DNA from: Petaurus breviceps papuanus
Lineage: Eukaryota > Chordata > Mammalia > Diprotodontia > Petauridae
Assembly: GCA_028583685.1 (NCBI GenBank)
Contig: JAMXIF010001164.1
Coordinates: forward strand, 13,467,912 to 13,531,911
Reading direction: 5' to 3'
DNA length: 64,000 nt
Of this stretch, positions 22,311 through 32,984 are shown one piece after another. Made by a program: the position numbers and the translations under genes. Within the stretch, counting starts at the first letter, position 1; each line of letters opens with the position of its first letter. Below the pieces are notes generated by a model. The model had not been told where the DNA came from and searched no databases. It saw nothing but the letters and a program-made list of their open reading frames with translations.

Positions 22311-23325
22311 CCATCCAGACTATTTTGTCATTTGCCTGTCACCACAGGACTTTGAGGTAGGTAAAAATGGTAAAATAGTATGAAAATCTTCTAATCTGCA
22401 CATAAATAGGATTTAAGTGAGGCAGAGTTGCCAGGGTCTAGACTGCATTCTCTCTTACAAATTCATCAAAGACCAGTAGCAAGACAAAGTCAAGGCAACT
22501 GGTGATGGTTCTAGATTCAGTGAAAGACCTTGATGTCTTCAATGTCTCACCAAGCTGTAAGCACTCCAAAGTATCAGCCACCCACTGGGGGAAGTCTTTA
22601 CATGCTTGAGGTAGACATTCCCCTAAACCATCATAGGATTTGAGACCCCCAGTTACCCTTAACCTGGTTTAGTCTCTGCCAAAATGGTTTACCAGGGTGT
22701 GGCTGCTGGTCATGCTACATCTTCTTAGAGCCCCAGGTGAGACTTGGGTGGATCAAGTGGATGCTAAAGGTAAACAGCAGCCCTCAAAAAGGCCCTGCAG
22801 CCCTTAGACCAGAGGTTATTATGTCATAAGAAATGACCAGCAGGAAGGTTTCAGAAAAACTTGGAAGACTTATATAAGCTGATACAAAGTAAAGTGAGCA
22901 GAGTCAAATGATCATTTTGCATTGTAACAGCAATATTGTATAATGATCAGTTGTTAATAACCTAGCTATTCTGATCAATACCCAAAATAGTTCCAAAGGA
23001 CTATGGATGAAAAATGCTATCTACCTCCCAGAAAAAGAACTGATGGAGTCTGAATGAAGATTGCTTTTTTTACTTTATTTTTAAATTTTATTTTGTAGTC
23101 TGTGTTCTATGTTCTCTTTTGCAAGGAGACTAATATGAAAATATGTTCTGTATAACTGAACATGTATAGCCTATAAGTTCTTGCCCTATCAAGGCAGGTG
23201 AAGGAGAGGGAGAGAGGGAATTTGGAACTCAAAAATTATTTTGAAAAATGTTACTTGTTTTTGCATGTAAGTGAGAAAAAATAAAAATATTTTTTGGAAA
23301 ATAAATTGATTAATAATTTTTAAAA

Positions 23326-23955
23326 AGAGAACAGTGACTTAACAGGTATGGAATCTGACTCTCATAGTTCTGTATGACTGGTATAAAAATAAATTTCTGG
23401 GTTGGGAGTGGGGTATAAGTGGACCAAGACTTTTTGAATGATGGGGATTGGAACAAATATGAGTGGCATTATGACTCAGTCTTAGCTTTGGAGGCTTGCC
23501 TTCACATTGCTTTCAAGGAGATCATTTTTTTTTTTTACCACAGCAACTCTTGAACCCTAGCTACTAAATTGTCGTAATCTGTGCCAGTGGAGAGACTGCC
23601 CATACCATAAACTATAGATATTTATTTATGTAAATATGTAGAGCTTTAAATCTCCTTTATATATTAACATTTCTTCACCCCTACTAGTTCACTCTTCTTC
23701 TTTGTCCAGACCTATGATTCCCTTAGTATAAGATATTCACTTCACAAACTCCCTCTACTAATAAAAATCAAAAGGAGAAAATTTTCAGCAATTTATAAAT
23801 ATTACTCAACTGTCTGGGACAGTAACAGTTTAAAGTGACTTGTCCAGAATAACACCATCAGCATATGTCAAAAGTTAGACTTGAAGAAGGGTTTTCCTTT
23901 CTTTTCACTGTTGTTGTTGCTAGCAAAATTTTTATGAAAAGACACTTCAAATGAG
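23326..23955. other. Anonymous DNA
   Basis: No gene or recognised repeat, apart from short T-tracts (23526-23536). AT-rich throughout. Confidence 0.5.
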
Positions 23956-23959
23956 TATT

Positions 23960-24430
23960 TGTTGCTACCGGCTCTTGAGAACTTTTTGTGTAGCTGTAAT
24001 TGTGAAGATTTTCCTGACAACAAGCCTAGACTTTCATCTTTGTCACTTGCATCCAGTGTTCTTATTTATGTAGAATGGGGTCAAATGGTACAACTATAGT
24101 CTCTCCTTGAGGTAGAAAATCTTTAAAAATTTAAAGATTAGTATTTGTTCTTGATTTTCCTTTCCGTCACCTCCCAAGGTAGGATATTCCCCATTTCTTC
24201 ACTGGATCATCATATGTCATAAACTCTTCAACATCCTGATTGCTCTCATCTTATTGGTCTTTGAATTATCAATGTCCTTCATATAATGTAGTACCAAGAA
24301 ATAAATGCAATGTTCTAGATGTGGTCTGACTAAGGATAAGCAGAGTAGGACAATCTCATTCTTAGAGCTTGAACCTATACCTTTAAATAAAAACCAAGAC
24401 TGAATTTGATAACTGATGACAATTCCAAAG
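23960..24430 (-). repeat. CR1/L3-like LINE fragment
   Basis: The plus strand reads as the complement of CR1/L3: 'tcctgattgctctcatctta', 'tatcaatgtccttcatataatg', 'gttctagatgtggtctgact' and 'aagcagagtaggacaatctcat', matching the widespread amniote pattern 'gtggcctcctctgga ... ccaggtggggtctcacc ... gcagagtaga'. It is an old relic with no coding capacity. Confidence 0.7.
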
Positions 24431-25080
24431 ATGCAGACATTGCCTAGAAAATTTTTTCACTGGTTTTATTCTGGAATTCCTTTTATGGTCTCTCACATGT
24501 TTGTTTGTTTGTTTTTGCCACCCCTATCCTGTGGTGTAAAGTCACTCCTTTTAACAGGTTCTTTTAACAGATTTAACATTTGGAATGAAAAAGCAGTCTT
24601 TTAGAGTCAGATCTAAGGAATAAGGCAGGTAAACAAGTAGAAAAATATTTCTTTTTTTTAGGACCAAACACAGAGTTTGACAAAAGTTATTGACATCTGA
24701 ATAGAAAGAGGTTGTTCTAGACTGTTTTCTGATTTAGGCCAGTCCTGTGATAGGTTAGATATTAGAGTAAAATGACACACAAGTAATGTCATTCAATTCA
24801 ATTCAAAAGGAGATGTACTTACCAAGAGCAGATGGAGGATATTTGAGACTAGGAATGAAGGATGACTTAAGTTGATCCTGCTAAACAAAGCTCACTTACC
24901 TAAGTTAACAATCATGATCCAACAGCTAGATCTCAGAAAGCCCCTGATTTTGTACTCAAGTGATAAGAAAGTGATGTAACCATCATGCTCTGTTAGTCTC
25001 CTTAGTCAACCAACACTTGAAAACAGTCTCCATCACTTTGTAAGGAAAAAAAGTCTAATATGATAGAGATGGATTAGGAT
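24431..25080. other. Anonymous DNA
   Basis: No gene or clear repeat. A short (GTTT)n-like run occurs at 24501-24516. Confidence 0.5.
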
Positions 25081-25084
25081 ATTG

Positions 25085-25335
25085 CCCCTACTAGAGAAGG
25101 CACAGTTAATAAAGTACTGGGTCTGGAGTCAGGAAGCCCTGAGTTCAAATATAGCCTCAGACACTTATTAGCTGTGGGACCCTGGAAAGTCATTTAACTG
25201 TGTTTGCCTCACTCACCTCATCTGCAGAATGAGCTGGAGAAGAAAATGAAAAATCACTCCAGTTTCTTTGCCAAGAAAACCACAGATTGAGTCACAGAGA
25301 GTCAGACAGGACTGAAACAACTGAGCAGCAACCTA
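25085..25335 (+). repeat. SINE-A
   Basis: 'gaaggcacagttaataaagtac', 'gtctggagtcaggaagccctg', 'acttattagctgtgggaccc', 'tcatctgcagaatgagctgg' and 'ccaagaaaaccacagattgag' with 'gtcagacaggactgaaac' form a full-length SINE-A. Confidence 0.9.
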
Positions 25336-25674
25336 TCACAGAAGTAGAATGAATTAGCAGATAGGCTAAACAGCATATCTTTGGAATCAGAGAGATAGAA
25401 TCAAGTTCTCCATTTAAAACACACCAGCTCTGTGATCACCAGTATTACTTAACCTCTCAAGATCCCAGACAACTCTCTAATACTCCAAATAAGAGATGAC
25501 TTGCCAGTCTGCATTGCCAGAGGAAATTCTCTGATGACAGTCCTAGTTAAGTCTCAGTCCCTTACCTAAATATGGTTTGCTCTTTGATTCTAAATCCCCA
25601 ATCTTCATTCACTTAAATGTGCTCACTTTCTGTACTTGATATGTGCCTTCAAAAGAAAATTTTCTTTAAGGTAG

Positions 25675-25875
25675 CAACTGTCAAACTTTTTTGTTTCACA
25701 ACCCCTTCACACATATATACATTATTGAAGACTCGCACCAAAGCTTTTCATTAATGTAAGTTAAATCCAATGAAACTTATAATATTAGGAGCTAAAACAC
25801 TTTAATATTATTTTGAAGAGTTTTGATCACTAAGCATCACTCAACTCTATCTTGAGAACCAACGATCTGAGATAG
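25675..25875. repeat. hAT-like DNA transposon relic
   Basis: 'tgtcaaacttttttgtttcacaaccccttcac', 'attattgaagactcgcacc', 'agcttttcattaatgtaagtta' and 'attaggagctaaaac' follow an old mammalian non-autonomous DNA-transposon pattern ('cacgaccccttt ... attgaggacccc ... gagcttttgtttatgtgggtta'). The family is remembered rather than searched. Confidence 0.5.
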
Positions 25876-25904
25876 TTTATTTTGTCTGTACTTCTACTGT
25901 TAAT

Positions 25905-26555
25905 GTATTGTTAATGGAATGGGAAGATATTTCCTATCCATTATAGGCCTATGTAACCTGCTTTGAGCCTCAGTCACATAAGCCTGAGTCTCCACATGGA
26001 GCCTGTGGTGGGAGGAGCTTGCCAAATGGGTGGAACAAGAACAGGTGGGGCAAGAAGTGGAAGAGTGAGGGCAGCTAGGTGGCACAGTGAATAGAGTACC
26101 GGCCCTGGAGTCAGGAGGAGCTGAGTTCAAATCTGGCCTCAGACACTTAACACAAAGACTAGCCATGTGACCTTGGGTAAGTCACATAACCCCAATTGCC
26201 CTCCAAAAAAGAAAAAAAAGTGAGAGAGTGAGGTGGAGCTGAGAGAGGAGGCAGAGAGAGGCAGAGCAGCTAGCATGGGTGAGAAAGGGTTATTCTGCCT
26301 AAGGGAGTTTATTTTTGGCAAGGCCCAATGAAGGAAAGGCTTGGGTATGGTGGTGCTCCTTGCATTGGTAATGTGTATCAACTTCTTTATTACCATGGTT
26401 GATTTGGTTTTCTGGTATGTGAATAAATATCTTGGTTTTATCTTTGAAAAAAAGAATCTGTTGTATCTTGTGATTCAAACCTGGAAATACGCCTGCATAT
26501 TTATAGCAGCTGCTGTGGGTATCGCATTGGCGATATAGTACTAATGTGTGCCAAT
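25905..26555 (+). mobile_element. Solo LTR fossil, same family as 15.5 kb copy
   Basis: It shares with 15515-15910 the order 'cctatgtaacctgctttgag', 'gggaggagctt', 'ggcccaatgaaggaaagg', a polyadenylation signal in 'tgaataaatatcttgg', 'cctggaaatacgcctg' and 'ttatagcagctgc'. It is better preserved and longer than the other copy. A SINE-B lies inside it. No retroviral internal region is attached on either side, so it looks like a solo LTR. Edges are approximate; age is moderate, older than the SINE it carries. Confidence 0.65.
26067..26205 (+). repeat. SINE-B inserted in the LTR
   Basis: 'ggcagctaggtggcacagtg' through 'cataaccccaattgccc' plus an A-rich tail is a full SINE-B with little divergence. 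Flanks 'agtggaagagtgag' and 'agtgagagagtgag' are a plausible 14-bp target duplication. Confidence 0.88.
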
Positions 26556-26797
26556 GTGTCCCTTGGAGGGTCTGAGCAGAGAGATGAGGAAGGCTGTAGT
26601 TGGCAAAAGACACAGAGGGAGAAAAAAAAGTAGGCCTTATGTCTAGTGGCTGAAAATACTAGTTGGGAGCTTGAACTAAGCAAAAGAGATTTCACTGATA
26701 CTTACAACTTTCCCCAAAGTAGTGAAGAATAAATGATTCTGGGTTGTCCTGGATAGAAAAAAACAACAACTCTCTTTTGGTGGGAGGAGGTTTAGCT

Positions 26798-27042
26798 GCT
26801 GCTGTTGTTCAGTAGTTTCAGCCATGTCTAATTCTTCATGACCCTATTTTGCATTTTCTTGACAACCATACTGTAGTGGTTCACCATTTCTTTCTCCAGA
26901 TCACTTAAATGATGAGGAAATTGATGCAAAGAGGATTAAGTGACTTCCCTAGAGTCACACCACTAGAGGCCAGATTTAAACTCAGGTCTTCCTGATGCCA
27001 GGCCCAGTGCTCTATGCACTGCAACACCTAGGTGTTCTTACA
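26798..27042 (-). repeat. SINE-A, minus strand
   Basis: The plus strand shows 'tgttgttcagtagtttcagcc', 'cttcatgaccctattttgc', 'gagtcacaccactagagg', 'actcaggtcttcctgatgcc' and 'gcaacacctaggtg', the reverse complement of SINE-A. Confidence 0.88.
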
Positions 27043-27530
27043 GCCTAAGTGAGGCAGTAGCCTCAGGCGATTGTTATTCCTAACCCTGTAACTGGTGGAC
27101 AGAATTAAGGAAGCCTGCCTGCCAAGAGGTGAAGCAAAGGATGATGACAAGAGACAAAGTCATGCATGACCAGAGGGGTTGGGAATAGAATAGCACTTCC
27201 CAAATGAGGCTGAAGGCCAGTGAGAGATAGTGACTACTTCTCCTCAGTCAAAACCCTACCAATGATATATATATATAGATATGCCTATATATGTGAGTGT
27301 GCATTTGTAAACTTTTTTGTAAAGTTATTGTGCCAATGTGTGAATGCCAGTCTTATTGTTATTGGTATTATTAGTAATAATCATTATGTATCTGGCAGCA
27401 GGGCAGCCTGGAATACTCCTATGAACAACTGAATGCTAGAGAAATACTTGTTCAAATTATTTTTAAAAATCCTGCAGAAATATTTTGAGGAGATAAGTGT
27501 AACAGAAAGAGTGATCAAAGTGTGTTAGCA
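27043..27530. other. Anonymous DNA
   Basis: No gene. A short TA-rich tract lies at 27266-27296. No repeat family recognised. Confidence 0.5.
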
Positions 27531-27534
27531 TTAG

Positions 27535-27765
27535 TATGGAAAGGCTTCTTGGAAGAGTTGAATCTTTGGCTGCCTTGAAGGATGGTAGCAACATAAAGTG
27601 ATCTGGAAGGGATAGGATAGCACTCCAGGAAGAAACACCAACATTAGCAAACATAGATATGGCACATATGAATTGAGTACTAAAGGGAGATGAGATAAGG
27701 AAGCAGAGGGAGGCTGGCCTGGGCCTTGATTAATCTATGTGCTTCTGATACATAGCAAAAGAATG
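27535..27765. repeat. L2-like LINE fragment
   Basis: 'ggcttcttggaagagttgaatctttgg', 'tagcactccaggaagaaac' and 'agcagagggaggctggcctggg' resemble the L2 segment with 'gcattccaggca ... gaggccagtgtggctgg'. It is old and orientation is uncertain. Confidence 0.45.
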
Positions 27766-27899
27766 ATTATTGCAAAATGTCTGCTTGACTACTTGATCTC
27801 AGTTTTCTTCTGGAGTGGTTTCTTTATCCAGAGGATTCCTGTCACAACAGAAAAAAATACCATATGTAAAGACAAAAAATGTAGAGTCCCCAACTCTCC

Positions 27900-28060
27900 C
27901 AATTATTACATGAGCTAACTTGGTTAAATGATGATCTCTTTGAGCCTCAGTTTCCACATTGGAAAAGTGTAGGTAATAATGTTTATACTACCTATTGCAC
28001 GATGTTTTGGTGAGGAAGGCATTTAAAATTTTTAAGTCTTCTATTTGTCATCATAACAGT
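27900..28060 (+). repeat. MIR/Mar1-type SINE fragment
   Basis: 'tctttgagcctcagtttccac', 'ttggaaaagtgtaggtaataatg', 'ctacctattgcacgatgttttggtgagg' and 'gcatttaaa' correspond to the core and tail of a MIR-type SINE. Confidence 0.65.
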
Positions 28061-28294
28061 AATAGTAGTATAAGAAGAAGGAAGAGGATAATTTCCTAAT
28101 AATTCCTCTGAATACCTTGAATGCCACATAACAAAGATGAAAAAGGATGCTATCAGTGAAAGCAATGACTTTCTGGGTTTTAGTTTCATCATCTGTTAAA
28201 TAACGTGGTTCTCTTGACATTTTGGAAAGCATTTTGAAATTGTGCCCCCAAAGTTACTGACCTCTGCATGCCCTTTGACACAGCCATAACATTA

Positions 28295-28845
28295 TTAAGT
28301 TGTTATTTGTCCAGTCTCAAAGAGGACCAATGACATCACAGTGTGATGTCTTGACCATTGTGTGAATTTAATCTGGATGAGACATAGTGGCACAGATTCT
28401 TCAGTCTTACTGTTTCTTCCAGAGTCACTGAAGAACAGTGGCAAGACAAAAGCAAAGATGATTAGTGATGGCCCAGGATACAGTGGGTGACCTTGACATC
28501 TTCAATGTCGGACAAAGCTCTAAGCGCTCCACGGTGCTTGCTTCAGCTGCCTTTATGGCCTTTACAACAAATTGTTCTTATCTGTCCATTCTACCAGGGA
28601 AAGTCTTCACATGCTTGGGGTAGACATCCCCTAACTCCCTGGCAGGTTTGAAGCCTGTCAGTCACCCTCAACCTGGTTTAGCCCATCTGCCAAGATGTTT
28701 TACTGGCATATGGCCACTTTACATGCTACAGTTTCTTGGAGTCACAGGTTAGAGTTGATTACCAGGTGGACAACAAAAGTGGATGAGCAGCCCTAAAGAG
28801 ATCTCAGCATGTCCTCACTCCAGAGGCCCTTGTTCTCTTTGAACA
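28295..28845 (-). repeat. RTE-derived SINE
   Basis: Its plus-strand reading begins 'gttgttatttgtccagtctc', like the RTE 3' end at 18049 reversed. It then matches the RTE 5' region at 22420-22816: 'gtggcaagacaaaagcaaag', 'gaccttgacatcttcaatgtc', 'tcttcacatgcttggggtagac', 'aacctggtttagcccatctgcc' and 'catgctacagtttcttggag'. So it is a short, non-coding RTE derivative made of the two ends. It interrupts an L1 fragment. Confidence 0.8.
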
Positions 28846-28867
28846 TCACATAAACGATATCTATGTG

Positions 28868-28975
28868 TGGATGTATATGTATATGGGTGTGCATGTATTA
28901 ATGTGTGTATGTATGTATGCATACACGTATATGTGCAATGTGTGCACATATGTGCATAAATACATATACAGACCG
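28868..28975. repeat. (TATG)n/(TG)n low-complexity tract
   Basis: Alternating TATG, TGTG and CATA repeats. It produces paired Met/Tyr/Cys and His/Tyr/Thr frames on the two strands that are artefacts. Confidence 0.9.
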
Positions 28976-29639
28976 TTTCAAAAAAGGAGGTCTTATGCAT
29001 ATGAAAATATTTACAGTAGCTCAATTTCTGTCAAAAAGCAGGAAACCAAGAGCGTATTCATCAACTGGGGAATAGTTGTATGTACTGGGGTATATAAATA
29101 TAAAGTAACAGTATTTTGATGTAATAAATGAAGAAAGAGGTGGTTTTAAAAAACTGGGAAGACATATGGACTAATTCAGAGGAAAGTGAATAGAAGAACA
29201 ATTTACATAATAACACTAATATTGTAAAGATGAATAATTCTGAAAGACTTGAGAATTCTAATGAACATAATAATCAACCATGTTTCCAGATAATTTGTGA
29301 TGAATAAGGTGCTCATATCTTGACAGAGAAATCATGGAATGAAATGAGGAATGGAAAGACATTTTTGGAAATGACTAATATAGGAAAATTCTTTTGCTTA
29401 ACTATATTTATTTGTTGCAAATGTTCACTTCCGTCCGTGGGGCATTGGACAGAGGTGGGAAGATGGGGGAGGGGAAAGTACTTAATAATCCAAAAAATAT
29501 TTAAAACACTTAAAAATAAATTTTAGATTAGCAAATTCTTGAGCTTGCTGAATAAAGTAAATCTAAATCAGTTATTAATGAATTTCAATTTGAATAAACA
29601 CTAATTTGGACCCTAGTAAATAATGATAACTGCTGTTTA

Positions 29640-30275
29640 TCATAGTACTTTAATGTTTAGTTTATCATAGCGCTTTAATGTGAAGCTCTTTATGTACAAT
29701 GATTTGAGCCAAGCAGGAGCCCAGTGAGAAGATTATTACAGTTATTATTATTCCAATTTACACGTTGCTGTCATTGTTTGTCCTTCATTCTTGAAAAGAA
29801 CCAATGACATCACAAGGGTGATTCTCTGACTTTCATGTAAACTGGATTTAAGTGAGGCAAAGCTACACAAAGTATTCAGCCTCACTCTCTCCTCCAGAGT
29901 CATCAATTCCAGTGGCAAGACAAAAAATAAAAAAGACTGGCAATAGCCCAAGGTGCAATGGGTGACTTTGGCCTTTCTAACTTAAGGTCCTTCCCAGGTC
30001 AGTTTGGCCAAGCAAAGACCATTCTATAACTAAGGTTGAGGTAAGACTTGAGACATGTTATAACTATCACAGTCTGTCAAGAAAGCCCACAGGCATTAAG
30101 AGCTTATTATGTGTCAAACACTATGCTGACAAAGAGCCCTGGCCATTTGACAAATGAGGAAATCAAGGCTCAGTGAAGTTATTTAAGGTCACAGCAAGCA
30201 ATTGTCAGATGTGGGATTTAAAACTTAGCTCTTCCTAGTTATAAGTCCAACATTTATCTTTTATTCTAGTTTCCT
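29640..30275 (-). repeat. MIR/Mar1-type SINE split by an RTE-SINE
   Basis: The plus strand shows 'ttaatgtgaagctctttatgtac', 'gagcccagtgagaagattatt' and 'tattccaatttaca' (29670-29762), then after the RTE-SINE 'aaatgaggaaatcaaggctcag', 'aggtcacagcaagcaattg' and 'gtgggatttaaaacttagctcttcc' (30150-30235). Together they are a minus-strand MIR-type SINE in two pieces. Confidence 0.65.
29763..30060 (-). repeat. RTE-derived SINE, partial
   Basis: 'gttgctgtcattgtttgtccttcattcttgaaaag' then 'accaatgacatcacaagggtg', 'ggatttaagtgaggcaaagc', 'tcactctctcctccagagtc' and 'agtggcaagacaaaaaa' match the RTE-SINE. It is shorter than the copy at 28.3 kb, lacking much of its 5' half. Confidence 0.78.
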
Positions 30276-30334
30276 ATTCTGCAGAAGATTTAAGGGGATT
30301 CATGGATGTGAATGGTGAAAAAAGCATTTTTATT

Positions 30335-30450
30335 TATTTTCACTAGCCCTTGTTTTCCTCTCTAATCTAATGTATTTTATGTTATACATATAAAAACACT
30401 GTTCTGAAGAGAGGTCCCTAGACTTCACCATATTGTAAAAAGAATCCATT
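30335..30450. repeat. hAT-like DNA transposon relic
   Basis: 'tctaatctaatgtattttatgttatac', 'aaaaacactgttctgaagagaggtccctagacttcacc' resembles 39185-39385 ('cagtcctatttttatgcaatg', 'ttattctgaaaagtggtccac') and the mammalian pattern 'acattattctgagaaggggtccatagg'. Two diverged copies of one old family. Confidence 0.5.
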
Positions 30451-30483
30451 TTTTTTTAAAGCCCATAAAAAAAGAAACTTTTA

Positions 30484-30635
30484 GGAGGTGGCTAGGTGGC
30501 AAAGTGAATAGAGCACAAGGATCTGAGTTCAAATCTGGTCTCAGACACTTAACACTTACTAGCTATGTGACCTTGGGCAAGTCACTTAACCCCAACTGCA
30601 CTGCGTTCCCCCTCCAAAAAAGAAAAAAAAAACCT
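30484..30635 (+). repeat. SINE-B
   Basis: 'aggtggctaggtggcaaagtg' to 'cacttaaccccaactgc' with an A-rich tail. The middle lost the 'ggccctggagtcaggaggacc' part. Flanks 'agaaactttta' (left, near 30473) and 'agaaactttta' (right, near 30636) are a clear 11-bp target duplication. Confidence 0.9.
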
Positions 30636-30649
30636 AGAAACTTTTACCT

Positions 30650-32285
30650 GTTCCAAAATAAGGTCCCAAATGGGGCAAAGATTAATGTAATAATGAAATT
30701 TTGGTCAGGTCCTTTTTCAGTAAACTCTTCTTTTGCTAGTCTTCTTGTCTGCTAAGTGATACTTTAAATCAGTGGGTAATATAAGCCTTTGTGTAGACAT
30801 CTATTTTTCTAAAAAATAATATATTTTTGGCTAGAATTGTGCTGTATTGATACTTATTAAGGCCTTTTAACCTTTCTTCTTACCTATGACTTTTGGGACC
30901 TGGTGATTCCTACACTCCTTACAATATTTACATACTCAGTATTATAGAAACATTTTATTTAAGTCAAGTATCAATGTATTTACTCATATCTGATTCCTTG
31001 TTCTCTGAACAGACTATTTTCCCATTTAAGGAGTATGTTTTTTAGGATTTTATAATCAGAGCTGAAACTTGTCAACATTTTTGAAGGCAGGATAGGAAAA
31101 AATACCTGCAACACAAATGGTCAGGCTCTCTCAAGTCCTGAATTAGAAATACGAAGACCTGCCCGTACCCTGGCCAGCTAACGGGGACATCTTCACAAGC
31201 CTGAAAGATACCTTTGATGAAATATTTTTAAAAGTATTTTATGTTCTTTCTTGTCTCAGTGCTTGGTTGTATCTCTTGAACACGTATTGATCTGAACAAA
31301 AGAGACTATTTAAAGGTAGAAATTAAAATTCAAAACAATCAAGAATTGTCACTTATTGGTCTCTAAAGAAGAACTGGGAGTTTGAAAGGCATAGAGAAAG
31401 AGATGTGAAAGGTGAAGCATAAAATACAAGGCTTCACTAACTCTTAGGCAGTAATGATGTTGAGATTTAACTAGTGTGCCCTATGGCTGCTTTTTATCCT
31501 GCTGGCATAGTACAAAACCAGATTGATCCACAGAATCTATATTTACTTGCCCATTATGTTGATGATAAGATCATTGACATAACAGATACGAAGTTTATAA
31601 ATTATCCATATTTAGATTATAACCAAAGTTGTTAGAGGAGAACGGGGCACGTGGCAAACACAGTTACAAGGTATTAATAGAAATATGGTGGCAGAGGGGT
31701 TGATCAAGGACTAGATATACAATATTGAACAAGCAAATACTGTTAAATAATTGAGACCGATGTGTGATAAATGTGTACATATTTTCTTTGTGTCTTAGAA
31801 ACACCAAGCAGCCTTGGTACACCAAGGTACACCAGCAGCCCTGCACTCAACATCTTAACTGCATCCCCCTTACCTTCCTGAGTTTTCCTCTGGAGAGATT
31901 TTGTTGGTGTGGCTTGGACTCTTCCAAAATCTTGTGCCAGTGCAAACTGTTGGTACCATCTGCAACTCTCTCTTGTGTCAAAGCATCCAACCGCCCCTCT
32001 TGTGGACTAGCTTCATATGTGCTCACACAAACTTAATTAATTACTATTGATATTAAATGGCTGATATACTTGGACACTGTGACCATGGAGTCTAGATCTC
32101 TATTTCTGACCGTAGCCACTCTATTATAATTAGAAACAGCAACTTCTGGATCCAAAGATCAACAAGAGAGCCTAGTGATAGCTACATTTAGAGTATTATA
32201 CATTTCTTGACAGGTAGATCTCAAAAGAAAAAAAATGTTTCAGGCAAGTTAAAAAAAAAAAGCATCATCCCAGACAGACCAGCTA
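30650..32285. other. Anonymous DNA
   Basis: No gene is supported. A 90-residue plus-strand frame at 31764-32036 has no recognised domain and no promoter context; it is treated as chance. No clear repeat is seen. Confidence 0.5.
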
Positions 32286-32289
32286 TGCT

Positions 32290-32510
32290 ACTCACCACTA
32301 TTCAATCCTGAAAAGTCATTTAACTTCTCTGGGCCTTAGTTTCCTTGATAGAAAGAACCATTTCTTTTAACAGTACCTAGAAAAGTGTCTAGGGCATAAA
32401 AGATTAATATACCTGTTGATGGAAAGATGGATTATCTGTCAAAAGAAGGGACTGGACTAGATGACCTCCAAATTTACTTCCATCACTCAATTCTATGTAT
32501 GACCCTAAGA
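32290..32510 (+). repeat. Mar1-type SINE, disrupted
   Basis: 'aaaagtcatttaacttctctgggccttagtttcc' and 'gaagggactggactagatgacctccaaattt' match the head-core and tail of the Mar1-type SINE. An L2-like 3' snippet ('cagtacctagaaaagtgtctagggc') lies between them. Confidence 0.65.
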
Positions 32511-32629
32511 ATAGAGTGCCTCAGCCTAAATGCCTACAAATCCTCACTGATGAAACCAAAACTGATCTCAGAATTTCTGATATATCTGGGTCCAACCTTC
32601 AAAGGATGATCTCAAGGATATTTGACATT

Positions 32630-32845
32630 TATGAAAAACTTTAAACTTACTAAGCACTTTCTATATAGATAATCTCCTCTGATGAGCTAGTACTAAAATT
32701 ATCATAAAACTAATTTTAATGTAAAGGAAGCTGAGTCTCGAAAGATTATCTAACTTGCCCATGGTCACATTAAATGGCATATGTGTTGGAGGTGGGATTT
32801 GAATCCAAGCTTTATCACTCCAACCTAAAATGAATGTCCACTATA
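32630..32845 (-). repeat. MIR-type SINE, minus strand
   Basis: The plus strand shows 'actaagcactttctatatag', 'gaagctgagtctcgaaagattat', 'taacttgcccatggtcacatt', 'ggtgggatttgaatccaagc' and 'tgtccactata', the reverse complement of a MIR-type element. Confidence 0.7.
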
Positions 32846-32984
32846 CACAGATGATTAAAACAAATCCCATGCTTGAAGACTTTCACACTTTTTTCACTGA
32901 GTACCTGATGACCTTGAGAATAAATCCCATGCAAAAAATAGTTCTAACAACAATAGCTGCTGCTGCTATTTCTCCTTAGTCATT

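Larger units (their letters stand above)
18049..22816 (-). mobile_element. RTE-clade LINE, nearly complete, inactive
   Basis: On the minus strand, order is 5' region (22816-22330), endonuclease (about 21300-20690), linker (20250-20050) and reverse transcriptase to the 3' end 'ggacaacaacc' at 18049. It is flanked by target-site duplications 'tattgtgtcat' (18038-18048) and 'tattatgtcat' (22817-22827), one mismatch in 11. After subtracting the nested mini-element it is about 4.0 kb, near full length for an RTE. The short RTE-SINEs at 28.3, 29.8 and 60.2 kb share its two ends. Confidence 0.88.
16500..23325 (+). mobile_element. 5'-truncated L1 LINE, split by an RTE LINE
   Basis: L1 sequence runs from 16500 to 18048 (ORF2 from the RT thumb onward: 'gaaactatataaatacaatt', 'acttttccccacaaataaagtcagatc', 'aatcatggaatagtttac') and resumes at 22817-23325 ('atgtcataagaaatgaccagcagg', 'agtgagcagagtcaaatg', 'aaaagaactgatggagtctgaatg', 'ggaactcaaaaatta'). 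The two halves join exactly once the RTE element and one copy of its 11-bp target duplication are removed. ORF2 has many stops; a (GGATA)n array lies inside it. It is old. Confidence 0.9.
28225..29530 (+). mobile_element. L1 LINE 3' fragment split by an RTE-SINE
   Basis: 'gttactgacctctgcatgccctttgacacagcc' (28250-28286) is L1 ORF2 C-terminal sequence. L1 resumes at about 28975 ('atgaaaatatttacagtagctc', 'caactggggaatagttg', 'ggaaagtgaatagaagaaca') and ends with 'ggagggg...' and an A-rich tail near 29525. An RTE-SINE and a (TATG)n tract lie between. It is heavily diverged. Confidence 0.75.

Noticed and set aside
28868-29119. Possible peptide rich in Met/Tyr/Cys
   Set aside because: It comes from the (TATG)n/(TG)n tract plus L1 3' sequence.
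31764-32036. 90-residue plus-strand frame in non-repetitive DNA
   Set aside because: No recognisable domain, no promoter or splice context visible, and length is within chance expectation for 64 kb.
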